Shown: positions 32,291-44,235, numbered from the stretch's first letter. The stretch is 64,000 nucleotides of DNA from Zopfochytrium polystomum (GCA_025765615.1 JAIVFJ010000008.1:124001-188000); one strand, 5' to 3'. Notes: a model not told the origin generated them from the sequence alone. Translations and numbers: made by a program.

Positions 32291-35200
32291 TCAATCTGAG
32301 TCCTCGATGTCATCCATCGGATCCACCCACCCATTCGGGTCAGCGCCTCCTGCCAGCACAGGAGGAACAATTACACCGCTCCCTAGCAGGCTGGTCCCGA
32401 CAGAATGACCCCCAGCCGGCACTCCTGTTGCCCCATGCTGAATTCTCGTAGCGTCCCTCTCTGACAATGGCCCCGGGGGCTCCAAATTTGCAGCCATCCC
32501 GGCAGTGCCCTCGGCCTCTTCCTCCTCCGCCAGAAACACCTCGCGGTCGCTCAGCTTCTCTTTGTGGGCAAAATATGATTGCCGTCGAAAGGAGTAGTGA
32601 GAAAGTGAGGTGATTAAAAGCTCCTCAGTGGGGTCTGCCCGTTCTAAAGGTTAATACAAAAAGAAGAGAGCCTTACAAGGGATGCACCTAACCTAGCTCC
32701 AAGTGCACTCCTCTACTTGCAGGCGTGAACCCTGAAATCTTGCCAATGTAAGGCAACAGATGGTGTGTGATGTCATGTTTTGAATGACAAGCTGCGAAGC
32801 GGGCCGGCAGAGGCATGGAGGAAGGTTTATCGTAGGAACATGTTAGTACAACTCCTTTCATTGAAACACCTGGTTCTACCAAACTCAACTCGTCAGTTGA
32901 AACCCAGTGGCTTGTCCACCACCGCATTCGCCCCATTCCGAGGCCGCAAACACATCCTTGTTTCGCGTCATCCAGCTCAGAGACCACTGTCTGCTGCGCT
33001 CGAGCACCGCTGTAGCTGTTTCTCTTGCCGTTTTTGTTGCTTCGAAAAGCTTAGGTTTAACAATTGGATGAAGAGCACGACCAAAATGGTTCGTAGGAAG
33101 CGGAGTTCGGCGAGAGTGCATGATGCCGCGAGTCGCTAGAGAGGCAAGATAGCTAGATGACGTGGCCTTAATTGGAATGATATGAGATGTGGAAGCATTA
33201 AATCAAAACGCACCTGCAATGTGTGCATTGACGTCAAAGCGTCTGCCTTGCTGAGGCAATCGGCAGCCGAGGCGCATTCTTCAATCTCCGTGAAAAACGG
33301 TGGGTAGTTCTCGGAAAGGAATGAAACAAATGTGGGAGCGTCGGTGTGGCTTGCTTCGAAAACATTCTGGAACAGGCGGAGCTTAATCACCATAACCATT
33401 CCCCCTCAGCACCAAAAGGCAGATTCTTGCACACCTCAGCGTGTGACTTGAATCGATCTCGTTCATGCGTTCTTAAGTGTTGCGGTAAATCGACTCGTGA
33501 AAGTTCGATATCAGCCGGCTTGATGGGTGGTTCGGCCCCTGGAAAGACGTCCTCCGGCTCGCCCGATGAGAGAGCTACATCAAAATTGTTTTTTTCATAT
33601 TGGGATAACGAGAAAGATTCAGAAAGGCTACAACAGTTGCTTCAGCAAACGATTGCATGTAAATGCGGTCAGAAGATCTCACTTTTGCTCATCAAAATCT
33701 TTGAAATTGCATGGAACAGCACTAATCCGACTTCTCTGGCGCCAACATCGCCTTGTCTCTTTCCCCTGTCGAGGACAACGATTTTATCTTTCCTCCCACG
33801 TTTCAGCGTTTTTGTCGCTGGTGCTGATACCGACTCTGGCCAGGAAGAGAACTGAAGGGTATTTATGGCACAGCGAATGTCGCCTCCAGAGGCAGTGCAG
33901 ACTGACGTGAGATAGTCCTTTGTGCAGCGAAGTCCAGATGGCTTAAGTTCAGCGGATGCAATGCGCGTCAGGGCTTTGATTAGGAATAAGTTTGCGCTTG
34001 GCTGAAATCTGAGAAAGCCCATCGCAAAAAATGTTAACTTGGGATGCAGATAAGATGACGGCAACAGAAATGGGTGTGGAAAAAGAGCGAGAGAATCTAG
34101 GAGATCAAGTCCTAAGATGTCACCACCTACGTTATTTTCTGCACACTTGGGAGCTGCTTCAAGTCAGTTGGGATAATATTTCCAACATTCATGGAGCGCT
34201 CTCGCCATTTCATGTCCCCATCTGCTGCACCGACCACCGTATCCGTTGCAATCAAAATGAGTGGATGCGCCGTTCTCGGTGAATGGACAAATGCTCTGAG
34301 GGCAGAGTAAAACGACGAGCGAGTTGAAGCATTAAGAACGTTTGGGAGATCTTCAACGACAATCACACGTCGGTGAGGTTCATTGTCTGGGTTTCCAGGC
34401 TGAGGTGCGTTGGCTAAGCTATGGTTCGAATATGTCGACACGAAGGCAAGAGGACACGATTTTCGGGCATGCGAGAGAAAGTCGGCAAACCGGTTACTAA
34501 TGGATGGTTTTCCTTCGTCGAAAGAGTTCGACCACGTTCTGGCACTTCCAGATTCGGCAGCCACTTCGCGATCATTGCGAGCGGTCAGTGATTCAAACTT
34601 CGACGTGTCGATTGGGTTAATCCATTCTAAAATGTCCAGATCGAGTTCGCGAGCGAGCACATGGACAACAGCAGATTTACCGGCGCCCGACGGGCCGCTA
34701 AGTAGAATTATTTGGCCGCCACTCTTCAATGAGATGAATAAGCGCTGTCCAGCTATGCAAACGAAAAGCGCTTACCGGGGCAGAAAGAGCTTTCAACAAC
34801 GCGTTTCGCACCTCTTCGATTTTCTTGGGATTAACCCCAAGTTGGTCCTAAAGACGCAGATCATTGATGCTGAGAGATTGAACGACCTTAAAGCACGCCC
34901 ATACCTCAGTGGCTGGTGCGTATTTGTCAACCCAAAGGCTTTCACTCGTTGCCGTTAATGGCGTTGGGTCCGCCTGTTTGGCCTTTTCCTCGATCGCTTC
35001 GGCCGCGTCACTCTCTATCTCAACCACCTGCTCCGTACGAACAGCTGCATCCCCAAATTCCTCAATGCGATCATCGGAGTCTCCCTGGGAGGGTGGTGAA
35101 ACCTTCGACGAGGAAGAGGAGGCAGTGGACGCTTGCGAATGCCGCAATTTCGACGTTGCTTGAGAGGACGGCAACGTATCCTTGGATCGTAATTCGCAAG

Positions 35201-35807
35201 AATCGTCCTCAAATCCGTCAGGATCGGTCCATGGCCGTTTCCGCGTTTTCGAATTCGACTTAGCGGAAACGTGCGATGATGAAAAGGAAGGTGGATTTTG
35301 AGGCTGTGGCTTCGATGTTGCTGCAGTGGATGTCGATTTGGAGGAGGAGCGGGTGGCCATGGTCTTCTTCTGCAGCGATGCATTCTGCTTCAACTGACTG
35401 GGTGTAGCGGCATGGCTTGCTGAGCTTGACCCCTCACGACCAGCATTCGTCGAGTCTCTTTTGGTCTTCGAACCGGACGAAGGCAACGGCTGTGATATGG
35501 GGGTGCCTAAGGCCAACGACGTTGGCTCGGGAATAAGGGCTTTCGCGGCAGCGAGTCGCTCTGCGAACCTCGTGGAACGGTAAATCGAGGTTGAAGACGT
35601 TGTTGGAGGCGTTTTAGAAGAGACAGCAGAGGAACTGTGTGACGTAGGCCCACGCTTTCGCAATCGAGTACTTGGACCAGTCAATGCTACCTCCTCGGCG
35701 GCGGCGGACGGTGAGGGGCTGCGCACGTGGCGGTCGGCACAGTTGTCGTCGGACTCATCGTCCGACTCGATCTTGCGCCGCCGGCTGCGCGTCTTCGGTG
35801 GTGGCAT
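32291..35807 (-). CDS. RAD17: RAD17 checkpoint clamp loader
   Basis: Loads the 9-1-1 clamp at DNA damage with RFC2-5. The start is [21 protein letters not shown]; an in-frame ATG at 35852 adds 15 residues. A Ser/Lys-rich N-terminal region of about 300 residues precedes [11 protein letters not shown], the RAD17 box. Then come [17 protein letters not shown], Walker [22 protein letters not shown], and the RAD17-type Walker B VEDLPN. Next are [15 protein letters not shown] (sensor/arginine region), [28 protein letters not shown], and RGIMHSRR. The final exon encodes an acidic tail ending [10 protein letters not shown]. There are about eight exons; the C-terminal introns near 32.7-32.9 kb contain a TACTAAC branch site. 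The head-to-head partner is the FtsJ gene. Confidence 0.92.
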
Positions 35808-35828
35808 CTTTTTTGCCCCAAACTTGTC

Positions 35829-36980
35829 ATGGTGATTGCGATTCACCGCCAAGTTCGCTGGTCAACCACATCGTGCGTACTGATCTTGTTTGGCAAAGCC
35901 CTCTCAGCATGTTCGTAATCTTATAATCCCAGGGTCAAACAGTGGTATGCTCGCCAATCAACCGACCCTTTTGTGAAAGCCGCAGTGGGAAACTACAGAT
36001 CTCGGGCAGCGTTTAAGCTGGAGGAACTTCAGCAAAAATACAGAATCATCGAGAACGGAAGCAGTGTGCTTGGTATTTGGAAACGACACGGCTTTCGCCA
36101 ACTGATCTGTTTCATTAACTCATCCCAGACCTCGGGTCCAGCCCAGGAGGATGGACTCAGATCGCTGCGAAGTACGCACTTCCACGCGGGCATGTCACTG
36201 CAGTTGACCTCCTTCCGATGGACGCAGTCCCAGGCGTCCGATTCATACAAGGCAATATGCAGGACGAGGCAGTTCAGCGAGCAGCTGTTGAATCGCTCGG
36301 TGGTCTCGCCGACGCAGTTCTGAGTGATATGGCGCATGGCTTTGTTGGATCCAGAACGGCCGACGTTCCAAGACTCCTTGTAAATAATCTTCAGAGCTCA
36401 TCGACGTGTTAATTTTGTTCATCAGGAGCTATGCCACACCGCTTTGTCGGTTGCACTTCGAGTCCTTCGACCGAACGGTCATTTTGTGTGTAAGTTCATA
36501 AGAGGAGATGGTGAAAATGGTGAGAGTTTGGCGGCGTTAGCCGGTCCGCTAAGGTTTATTCTCAGAGCTGGAAAGGAGGTTGATGGAGAATTTCAAGCGC
36601 GTTGAGCTGGACAAGGTTCGTGCATCTGATTCCGACACGATCTGAGCCACTCCATCACGTAGCCAGCAGCATCCCGCTCAGAGTCTGCTGAGGCGTACTT
36701 CGTATGTCTCAGAAGAAGAGAATATCCGATCGAATTGGTCGATTCTGGACGGAGTAGGTCTCGTCAGTCTGACCAAAAAGGAACACGATCGGAGGAGGTC
36801 GCTCTGCCGCCATCATGGACGGAACTGGATGCCGGCGTGAGAGTTTTGGCGTCGATCAACGGCTGCAAATCGCTGCAGGCCGGTGTTGTCGAGTCAGTGT
36901 TGAGCAGGGACTTCCACTCCAAAGGCGTGCGAGTGAGGCTGGCCGATGGCAGGGTGGGGCGCGCGACAAAGCTGGCGTAG
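35829..36980 (+). CDS. MRM2: FtsJ/MRM2-type rRNA 2'-O-methyltransferase fused to a YwbE-like (DUF2196) domain
   Basis: Six exons, 35829-35876, 35943-36072, 36129-36379, 36426-36519, 36566-36615 and 36663-36980, join in frame to 296 residues. The RrmJ fold is clear: [25 protein letters not shown] motif [59 protein letters not shown] and [16 protein letters not shown]. The K-D-K-E tetrad is complete. This branch methylates U2791-type sites of mitochondrial large rRNA in yeast (Mrm2). After a 25-residue linker the frame continues into a compact basic domain ([36 protein letters not shown]) that resembles bacterial YwbE/DUF2196. The first exon is tentative. The start lies 21 bp from the RAD17 start on the other strand. 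Confidence 0.87.
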
Positions 36981-37071
36981 ATTGCCTATCTGCCTTGTCA
37001 GCCATTGTCGCGATGCTGCACAGAGAAGGGAAAGCAGGAAAAAGGAAAAACAAAAAGAAAGAAAGCCAACA

Positions 37072-37984
37072 ATGGAGTTCACGAAGGAGCCGAAGGCGCC
37101 GAGGATACCGAACAACCCAGTGGAGAAGGCGTCGCAGCGGCGGTTGATTGTTGTTCTGGAGCAAGCATCGCTCGAGACCGTGAAGCTTGGAAAGGGGAAG
37201 GAGGGCCACTACGCACTGCTGAACGCCGACGACCACTACAACATTCTGAAGAAGAACGACAGAGACGTGAGCACAAGCAGACCAGACATCACCCACCAGG
37301 TTTGTGGAATCGGTGTTAGTTTGGTCCGGCCCGAGCATGCATTAATCGACGATGAAACGTTCTCCGGGCTTGCCGATCACCCTTTTTCAACTGGCAGTGC
37401 TTGTTGACGCTTTTGGACAGTCCCTTGAACAAGGCCGGTCTACTGCAGGTGTACATTCACACAACCAAGAACGTTCTCATAGAAGTAAACCCTCATGTCC
37501 GGATACCTCGAACGTTTAAGCGGTTCTGTGGACTAATGGGTAATGATGCTCGGCGAAGTTGAAAAGTTTTCAACTAAGCATGTTTTCTGAAGTTCAACTG
37601 CTTCACAAGTTGTCCATCCGCTCTGTGAATGGACCAGATAAACTATTGCGAATCATCAAAAACCCCGTCACCGACCACCTTCCTCCCAACGCTCGCAAGA
37701 TAACCCTCAGCGCCGATGTACCGACCGTCAAAGTATCGAATTACATTGCAACCCTACCGCCAGACACTCCAGTCGTGTTTTTTGTTGGTGCCATGTCCCA
37801 CGGAGAAGACAATTGGGTGGACGACATAATTGACGACAAAATTTCGATATCCGAATATCCCCTGAGTGCCAGCGTGGCATGTGGAAAGTTGGTGAGTGGT
37901 CTGCCCACGTTTCTGGCTGCACCTGACTTCGAACAATCTCATTTTCAGACATGCGCGTTTGAGGATCTTTGGGGTGTTTTATGA
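37072..37984 (+). CDS. EMG1: EMG1/NEP1 18S rRNA pseudouridine N1-methyltransferase
   Basis: SPOUT-fold enzyme that methylates the hypermodified pseudouridine of 18S rRNA and assists small-subunit assembly in the nucleolus. Exons 37072-37299, 37398-37539, 37593-37891 and 37949-37984 join in frame to 234 residues, near the yeast (252) and human (244) lengths. Motifs: [119 protein letters not shown] and the C-terminal FEDLWGVL. The start is the ATG in CAACAATGG. Confidence 0.97.
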
Positions 37985-38097
37985 ATCATCTTCGCATTTG
38001 CGTTTTTTCTTCCATTCACTGTCATTCTGTTTCGAAGCCAACAATGCGGGCAACTGAGTTTTTTCAAAAGATGAAAGTGTCGGTGGTGAGGGACTAA

Positions 38098-39216
38098 TCA
38101 AGAGTTGGCTGGCAGTGTTTGAGCTTGTGCTAATATCCTTTGGACGGCTGACGCGAAATCGTTCTCGATCCATGTTGGGTTTATCCCATGTTTGACTTCG
38201 TCTCCATCACGATACTTCCCAGTTTTAACCTGCAGGGAGTTAAGAACGGGCAATCGAGAGAACAGATGGCATACCAGAATCCCTGACATTCCCATTTCGA
38301 TTGCGCCGCCGACGTCGTCTTTGACGTCGTCTCCAATCATGACGACCTCGTCCGAAGTCAACCCCCTTGCGAGCGTTAGACATACCAATATGAACTGAGT
38401 CTCACATATCCTCCAGAGCAAGTCTGAAGAAGGACGGCTGAGGCTTTCCAACGAGCAACGCCGAAACTCCGGTCGCAAACTAAAATAAACTGAGAAGAGG
38501 TTTTCTACGTTAACTCAACCTCAAGGCCTGCTACGAAAGCTCCTGGTCCAAGAGCCAGTCCATCATTTCGCTGATAGTAACGGGCTTTGGCGGAGACAAT
38601 GTCAGGAGCAAGAAAGCTGGCAGTAAATTGCAGCAGGCTAATTATACCTTTGTGTATTGCGATAAGTAAGTTCCCTCTCATAAGGACACGCGCCGCGCAG
38701 GTCAACTGTTCGAAAGCGAACTGCTCAGGGGCGAGTCCGACAACGACTGCGTCGCACGCTCGTGTCATCTCTTCATAGGTCGCGGCAATATCGGAATTGT
38801 TTGTCCCGTTCGGAGGCAGCACAACCGCTTCTGGGAAAGCTTCCTCAAATTCTTCTTTGGCCTCGGACGACAGAAGCAACAGTGGCCTTCGAACGCCCTT
38901 GCTTTGCACCAAGTTCCGAGCAGCAGAGAGGGAGGAAAAGATTTCGGCAGCCGGAATCGTTTCGGAAAACCCGAGGCGCAGTAAACGGGCGTGAAGCCGA
39001 GCGGACGACTCCTTCGTCGTGTTTGTGACGAACCGTGTCTGTGTCGTTTGCAAAAAAGAGGTGTTTTTTCGAGAGCGCGGCAGGAAGAACTGCAACCGCT
39101 ACCTTCACACCGGCTGCCTTTAGCCTTGCAAGCGCTGCGACAGCGTTCGGCGTCAGCGAATTTTCGACGAGCAGCGTTCCGCTCAAATCGATGAGGGCGC
39201 CTTTGATCGCCTTCAT
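38098..39216 (-). CDS. HDHD2: HAD-family phosphatase, HDHD2-like
   Basis: Haloacid-dehalogenase hydrolase of the HDHD2/LHPP type, several exons. The start is MKAIKGALIDLSGTLL: the nucleophile Asp is in DLSGTL, where the usual second Asp is Ser, as in animal HDHD2. Then come FVTNTTKES (motif II), VVGLAPEQFAFEQL, LIAIHKG, RYYQRNDGLALGPGAFV, VGKPQPSFF (motif III Lys) and VVMIGDDVKDDVGGAIEMGM (motif IV), followed by ILVKTGKYRDGDE across an intron. Substrate is unknown for the family. It is head-to-head with the M64 peptidase gene, with 45 bp between start codons. Confidence 0.93.
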
Positions 39217-39261
39217 GCCAGTTGTGATGGGAAACGCAAAAAAATTGGAGACAGTGCGAAG

Positions 39262-41605
39262 ATGGTTCGCTTATGGCTCGCCGGTTGCGCGGCACTCCTG
39301 GCCTCAACTGCCACCGTCGCTCATCCGCAAGGTCGTCAACAGCAGGACCAGCAGCCCATCATTCCGTCTCTACTGCCAGACGATGGCAATGCTGGCAACG
39401 CCGCCGCTGCCGAATCCCTGGAAGCCTACGGAGCCCAGCTCCTCCGCGACCCGGGGTCCAGCGAGTGCCTTCTGCTCCAGCAGGGGAGCACCCAGCGTGA
39501 CCGGCTGCTGCAGAAGCCGCCGCGTTTCCTGGACGTCGTCGTGAGCGTGCGCCCATCGCGAAGGTCAGAGCCGTCGGGCCCCGTCCGATCTCATAACGAT
39601 GGCGACGAGGAGTTCATTGAAGTCGTTGGCGTCTCGGAGGGAGCGGTCATGCAGAAGGTAAACCAGATCTGCTTGGGTGGTTTTGCCACTTGGATCGCGT
39701 CACCGGAGGAAGAGTCGCAGGCGGACGATGTGGAAGTGGTGAGTGCAGCCGCTTTCCCCTTTGGCATCGCCAACGCCAACCGTGTCCACCCTCTGTGCGG
39801 AAGATCAAAATCATCGACAGCGGTCCACCCAAAAACAGGTATTAAAGAATCGTGACTTCGATTGGCTTGGATGCCATTTGTAAGCTCGTTTCGTCAGAAT
39901 TGACGTTGTCCTCATGGGAGATGGCTACACGGCGGCTCAACGTGATCGGTTTGTGGACGACATGAAACGACTGGTTGACGACATGTGGACGGGAAAGACG
40001 TTTGCTTCGTACACGCCCCTCTTCAACGTTTGGGCAATTTTCAAGCCCAGCCGGGAAGACGGAATTGGAGTTGGCGGTCGACCGAAGGACACCGCTTTCG
40101 GCCTGTACCGCGATGGAACTGAACTCCGGGGCATTTCCTGGTGTGGTACTAATTTGGGCGGCGGGCTTGGACTAACCTTTTTTTTAGCTCCAAACCTTTC
40201 ACAGCTCGTCTCACGTGCACCAAAACCGGTGCATACGGTACATATCTCACTTTCATTGACGGCGTTGACGGGAATTAACACTCTTTCAGCGTACGACTTC
40301 CCCAGTCTTATCGGAAATGACGACTTCTACGGTGGACTAGGGGGCGAATTTACGATATCGACGAGGTCACCCACTTCTGGGACTGTTGTCTTGCGCCATG
40401 AAATGGGACAGTTTAGTTGCCCCCATCGTTTTTGACTCTTTATTTACTCGTTGCTTTCCAGCAACTTTGTGTCAGTTGGAGAAGAGTATGACGGCGGCTA
40501 TGTTTACTCTGGTTGCAATGCAGGGCACTCTCTGGATAAGCTTCCTTGGAAGCACTGGCTCACCGAAGAACACGTTCGTGAGGAGCAAAATGTCTTGCGT
40601 GTCCAGGACTATTCCTGGTATGACCTGGCAAAAGGTCCGTACAAAATCCCCTTCAAGAGTGATGGCAAGTGAGTATGCAATCGCGAAAGCGTTTTTGGAA
40701 CATTTGGTTGAAACTAACCAAAACCTTTTAGATTCTCCAGGTTCGTAAGCGTTTCTGTACGTAACTTTCTCAACAGCCGACAGGTGGAACTTGAAAATTT
40801 CAGCCTCTGGAGTGGAGTCTCCCGGCTCTTTGGAAGTTTACCTTGATGGAGAGCGCCTTGGTTGGAACACAACCGGCTTGGTTGATCGCGGGTTCCACGA
40901 GGTAATTTAACCTTTTGTTGAATCTTTTGGAGCCTCACGATTCATCAGTGGAGCTTCGAAAATGGAGGATTATCTGCCGGAGAGCACTTGTTGGAATTCC
41001 GACAAGGCTTTCCCTCCAAAACGGGATCCCCCATTCGCCAGCTGTGCAGCGTTACACTTCACGAGTACCAGGCCGAGCCTCACTATCACTTTGACAACAA
41101 CTTTTACGGCGCTTTCCCGACCTACGCTCTGAACGGCAAAAAGTCGTACCGACCTACTCATGAAGGTGTTTTTTTCTGCATTCCTGATCGGAAATGAAAA
41201 GCAAACTCACTCTCCTCGCCAGGCTGCCTGATGCGAAACATGACGCAGGAGACTTTCTGCAACGTATGCAAGGAGGGCTTGTTCTTGAACCTTCTCCGTA
41301 AGATCTCGGTGATCGACGGGATTCGAACAGAATGCCTGCCCGAGAAGGGGCTCCGCGCGACGGTGGACGTGCTCGCGCTCGCGCACCTGCGGCCGCAGCC
41401 TATTGCGGGCGAGCGATATGACATCACCTGGAAGAAGAACGGACAGCCCCAGCCGGCCTTGCAGGACCTCCAGACCATCGAAGTCGACGCGGCCAGCGCC
41501 GCGGGGAAGTGGACCGTCTCGGTCGCCTTTGTGACGCCAGAGATCCGGGACGATCCGTTCGGTCTCACGCGCGACGAGAGGGTGGTTTCCTGGGCGGCGT
41601 GCTGA
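39262..41605 (+). CDS. Secreted metallopeptidase, M64 (IgA peptidase) family
   Basis: Zinc peptidase with an N-terminal signal peptide (MVRLWLAGCAALLASTATVA), so secreted. Several exons. The prodomain-like region (FLDVVVSVRPS) is followed by IDVVLMGDGYTAAQRDRF, FNVWAIFKPS and DTAFGLYRDGTELRG. The active site is VVLRHEMGH split by an intron near 40410-40460, continuing NFVSVGEEYDGGYVYSG. HEMGH gives two zinc ligands and the catalytic Glu. The C-terminal part includes LEVYLDGERLGWN, DRGFHEWSFENGGLSAGEHLLEF (split by introns) and two CxxC-like pairs (CNVCKEG). The bacterial archetype cleaves IgA; in fungi the substrate is unknown, and extracellular protein digestion is inferred. The exon joins at 40670-40860 are uncertain. 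Confidence 0.9.
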
Positions 41606-41719
41606 GAAAAAAAAAAAAAAAAAGCGTCGTTGGAGCCTTTTGTTCTCTGACTGATTTTTTTTTTCTCTCTCTATATATTGTTCACTCTTTGTTGCCACTA
41701 GTTCTGTCAGCCTTTGTCC

Positions 41720-42433
41720 TCATAAGAAGTGGAGGAATCTTCTTTCCACGTAGCGCTTGTCCTCCATCCGGCGGAGATGGTCAACTTTTCTTGCCAAGGC
41801 TGCCGTCTGGGCGTGTGTCTTGAGAGAGTCCCTTTGGTTTTGGTTGAGAGGAAAAACCCCTCGAATGCTTCAATGAAGCGTGGAACTGCTCAGAGCGTTA
41901 CCTCTGCGTCCTGCGCTCCTCTGGTTCAAGTTCGGGTTCGCGCTCGTCTGCCAACTATAAAGGTGTAAGGAGGAAGATGGGCGAGGGTGGCGGAAAGAGC
42001 GAGACTGTGTCGGTTGTTTGGGGGGAGGGGTTTTCTCTTTGTGTTGTGTTTCTTTCTTTTTTGTTTGTGGAAGTCAAGTGGGAACCTTGGGCAGCTCCCT
42101 CATCAGGGTGGCAAACTTGATGCGGTGCACAACGCGAGAAGGTATGTTTGCATTGAGCGGGGGGACCGCGGGTGCCATTTCCAGAGACCGTTTCTCAGTC
42201 CTTTTGCCGCTCGGCGAGTGTGAGACTTTGAGGCTTCGGTCCAACTTGTTCAGTATGAGCTTGGTAAGCTGCGAGTCCCAAGGGGGCACGAAGGTCGCTG
42301 GATCCAGCGTCTCAAACACGTGATCTCCACAAGTCGATGTCGGACGAACGCGAACGCAAGTAGGCCGTCTCTGGGCCTTGCAGACTAGGACGCCGTACAC
42401 GGGACTCTCTTCATCATCGCACCTCCAGTTCAT
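41720..42433 (-). CDS. Unknown small protein, three exons
   Basis: Exons 42086-42433, 41902-41954 and 41720-41831 join in frame to 170 residues. The N-terminal half (ETLDPATFVPPWDSQLTKLI, SRVVHRIKFATLMREL) looks like a folded or peptide-binding segment. An acidic stretch (LADEREPELEPEERR) follows. The tail is helical and basic (LARKVDHLRRMEDKRYVERR) and ends FLHFL. Frame is kept across both introns (GTTCCC..TATAG and GTAACG..AAAG), which supports a real gene. I do not recognise a family. It is convergent with the M64 gene, with 114 bp between stop codons. Confidence 0.5.
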
Positions 42434-42877
42434 TTTTTTTTTTCGTCACACTCGCAAATTTTTTCGTTTTTCGACCACCAAGGTATCACATCGACCGGGT
42501 CGCGTTGGCGCCCCACACCCATATGCAAACCAAAAGGGTTCCCGGCGTCGAATACCACGGCGAGAGGCAAACTTCTCAACGGAAAACGGAAACAATAAAA
42601 ACTAACTAGGATGTGGAGTGAATAAAAACCATCTAGGAGAATTTGGGAGGAATGTGTGTATGTGTGTAGGATGCGCCACGATCGGGGAATCAAGAGGAAG
42701 TGGAGAAAGAGGCAAAAGACGGGGGGATAACGGGAAAACGAAGAGTCTATGGCGGAAACGGAGTGAGCAGGAAAGCGAGGATAGTCACGCAAGGTTGTAA
42801 AAGCAAAAAAAAACAGTTTCGGTTGATTACGACGAATTGAAAAGCGCAAAGGGAAAGGAACGCGATTGTGTATCATC
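42434..42877. other. Gene-free stretch
   Basis: 3' flank of the GATA factor and promoter region of the unknown small gene. Mixed sequence with short A and T runs. No gene seen. Confidence 0.5.
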
Positions 42878-44059
42878 TCAGAGTGCTAGAAAATCGTCAG
42901 CACTAGCGCCAAATAAGCCGCTGGCGGCCCAAGTGTCGCTGTGTTCTCCCTCAAATGAAAGCTCGGAAAGAATCGGAGATGGCGAGGACTGAAATCCCAA
43001 GTTCAGAAGCGAGGCGCTGGCGAAATCGTCGTCGGCGCTGAAGGACGGGAACGCAGGAAGGAGACTCGGTGAAACATCAGCCACTGCAAGTGAGAGTGCG
43101 TCGTTCTCGTCGAAGAGAAACTCTTCAATGACGGATTTTGGCGAGCCAAACGACGCCGTTGGAGTTGGGGGCGTGCACGAAAGAGCGCTGCTGAAGGCGA
43201 GACTGGAGAAGTCAGGGAGCAGTGACGGGAAAGACGACGGTGTGGCCAAAGGGGTGGGCAAAAGCGATGCGTCGGAAAGCCCGCCAGCGGGGTGAACCGG
43301 GAAAGATGAAAACAGAGCGGATTGTGCTTGCGGTTTCGATTCCGACCCAGCGTTGCCGGAAATTTTTGGGGCCGGTCCTGACATGGGAATCTTGTCGTCA
43401 CACTGGCTCATTGAAGGCGCCTTTGTCTTGATATTCAAGGGCCGGTGGCATTGGTACTGCTTGTAATAGAGACCGCAGGCATTGCACAAACTGTGAAGAC
43501 GATCCGCCGTGCGTCGCCAGAGGGGTGTGGACGTAGCTGCGCAGTTGAAGCACACAAGCCGACGAGCGTGCTCCCTCTGGCGTTTCCGCTCCGCCCGGGC
43601 GCGGGCAAGCGCCGCAGCTGCGGCAGCTGCAACGGGATCCTCAATGACAGGCTTTCCGCTCTTGCTCTTAGGAGACTTCGCCTTCAAGGTTTTGCTGGCA
43701 GTTTTAGGTGTGCTTGTCTTTGTAGCCTTCCTCGGTGGAGTGACCGGCTCAATTGTAGATGTGAGTGGAGAGGGAGGTAGAGAAGGTGGCGGCGTCACGA
43801 CACGGTTGAGAACGGTAGAGGCGGGAACACCGAACTTTTGAGAACCGATGTGAGCAGCCATGAACGCAGGACTGTTTGCGAGGGATTGCTCCGACAATGA
43901 TGGAGATGCCAAGTAGAAGAGGCCGTTCTGCTGAGAGAGGGCGAATTCAGAGAGCAGAGCAGCGGAGTCGAGAAAAGGGCTGCTAAATGAGAGGGATGGT
44001 GATGGGGACGCGAGAAAGAGCGGGTTGCTCGAATCGGAGGACATGAAAGTGTGGGTCAT
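42878..44059 (-). CDS. GATA-type zinc finger transcription factor
   Basis: Single-exon gene of 393 residues. One zinc finger is near residues 168-193: [14 protein letters not shown], then an 18-residue loop and CNACGLYYK, with the following basic tail (HRPLNIKTK). This is the CX2CX18CX2C form seen in many fungal GATA regulators. The finger is preceded by a Lys/Ser/Pro-rich basic stretch that may be a nuclear signal, and by an Ala-Arg-rich helix ([20 protein letters not shown]). The rest is Ser/Pro/Phe-rich, typical of activation regions. Fungal GATA factors control nitrogen, iron, light or development; the sequence does not say which. GATAG repeats lie in its own upstream region. Confidence 0.95.
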   Translation of the reverse strand: MTHTFMSSDSSNPLFLASPSPSLSFSSPFLDSAALLSEFALSQQNGLFYLASPSLSEQSLANSPAFMAAHIGSQKFGVPASTVLNRVVTPPPSLPPSPLTSTIEPVTPPRKATKTSTPKTASKTLKAKSPKSKSGKPVIEDPVAAAAAAALARARAERKRQREHARRLVCFNCAATSTPLWRRTADRLHSLCNACGLYYKQYQCHRPLNIKTKAPSMSQCDDKIPMSGPAPKISGNAGSESKPQAQSALFSSFPVHPAGGLSDASLLPTPLATPSSFPSLLPDFSSLAFSSALSCTPPTPTASFGSPKSVIEEFLFDENDALSLAVADVSPSLLPAFPSFSADDDFASASLLNLGFQSSPSPILSELSFEGEHSDTWAASGLFGASADDFLAL

Positions 44060-44115
44060 GATGCTTTGTTTGGGGATGTGTAGGTCTAGTGTCGTGAATC
44101 TAATAAAAAGGATGT

Positions 44116-44122
44116 GTGTGTT

Positions 44123-44154
<32 letters not shown>

Positions 44155-44156
44155 TA
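44116..44156. repeat. (GT)n microsatellite
   Basis: About twenty GT dinucleotides with few interruptions. Lies immediately 5' of the GATA factor gene. Confidence 0.9.
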
Positions 44157-44210
44157 TTGCTTGTGGGCTGAGAGTGAGTGCGTCTGTGTAGTATAGGCTA
44201 TGCGTAATAG

Positions 44211-44235
44211 GATAGGATAGGATAGGATAGGATAG
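44211..44235. promoter_or_regulatory. Five tandem GATAG repeats upstream of the GATA factor gene
   Basis: Five perfect copies of GATAG, each a core GATA-factor target (GATAR with a preceding G), lie about 150-175 bp upstream of the GATA factor's own start codon. This is consistent with autoregulation, but a chance microsatellite cannot be excluded. Confidence 0.55.
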
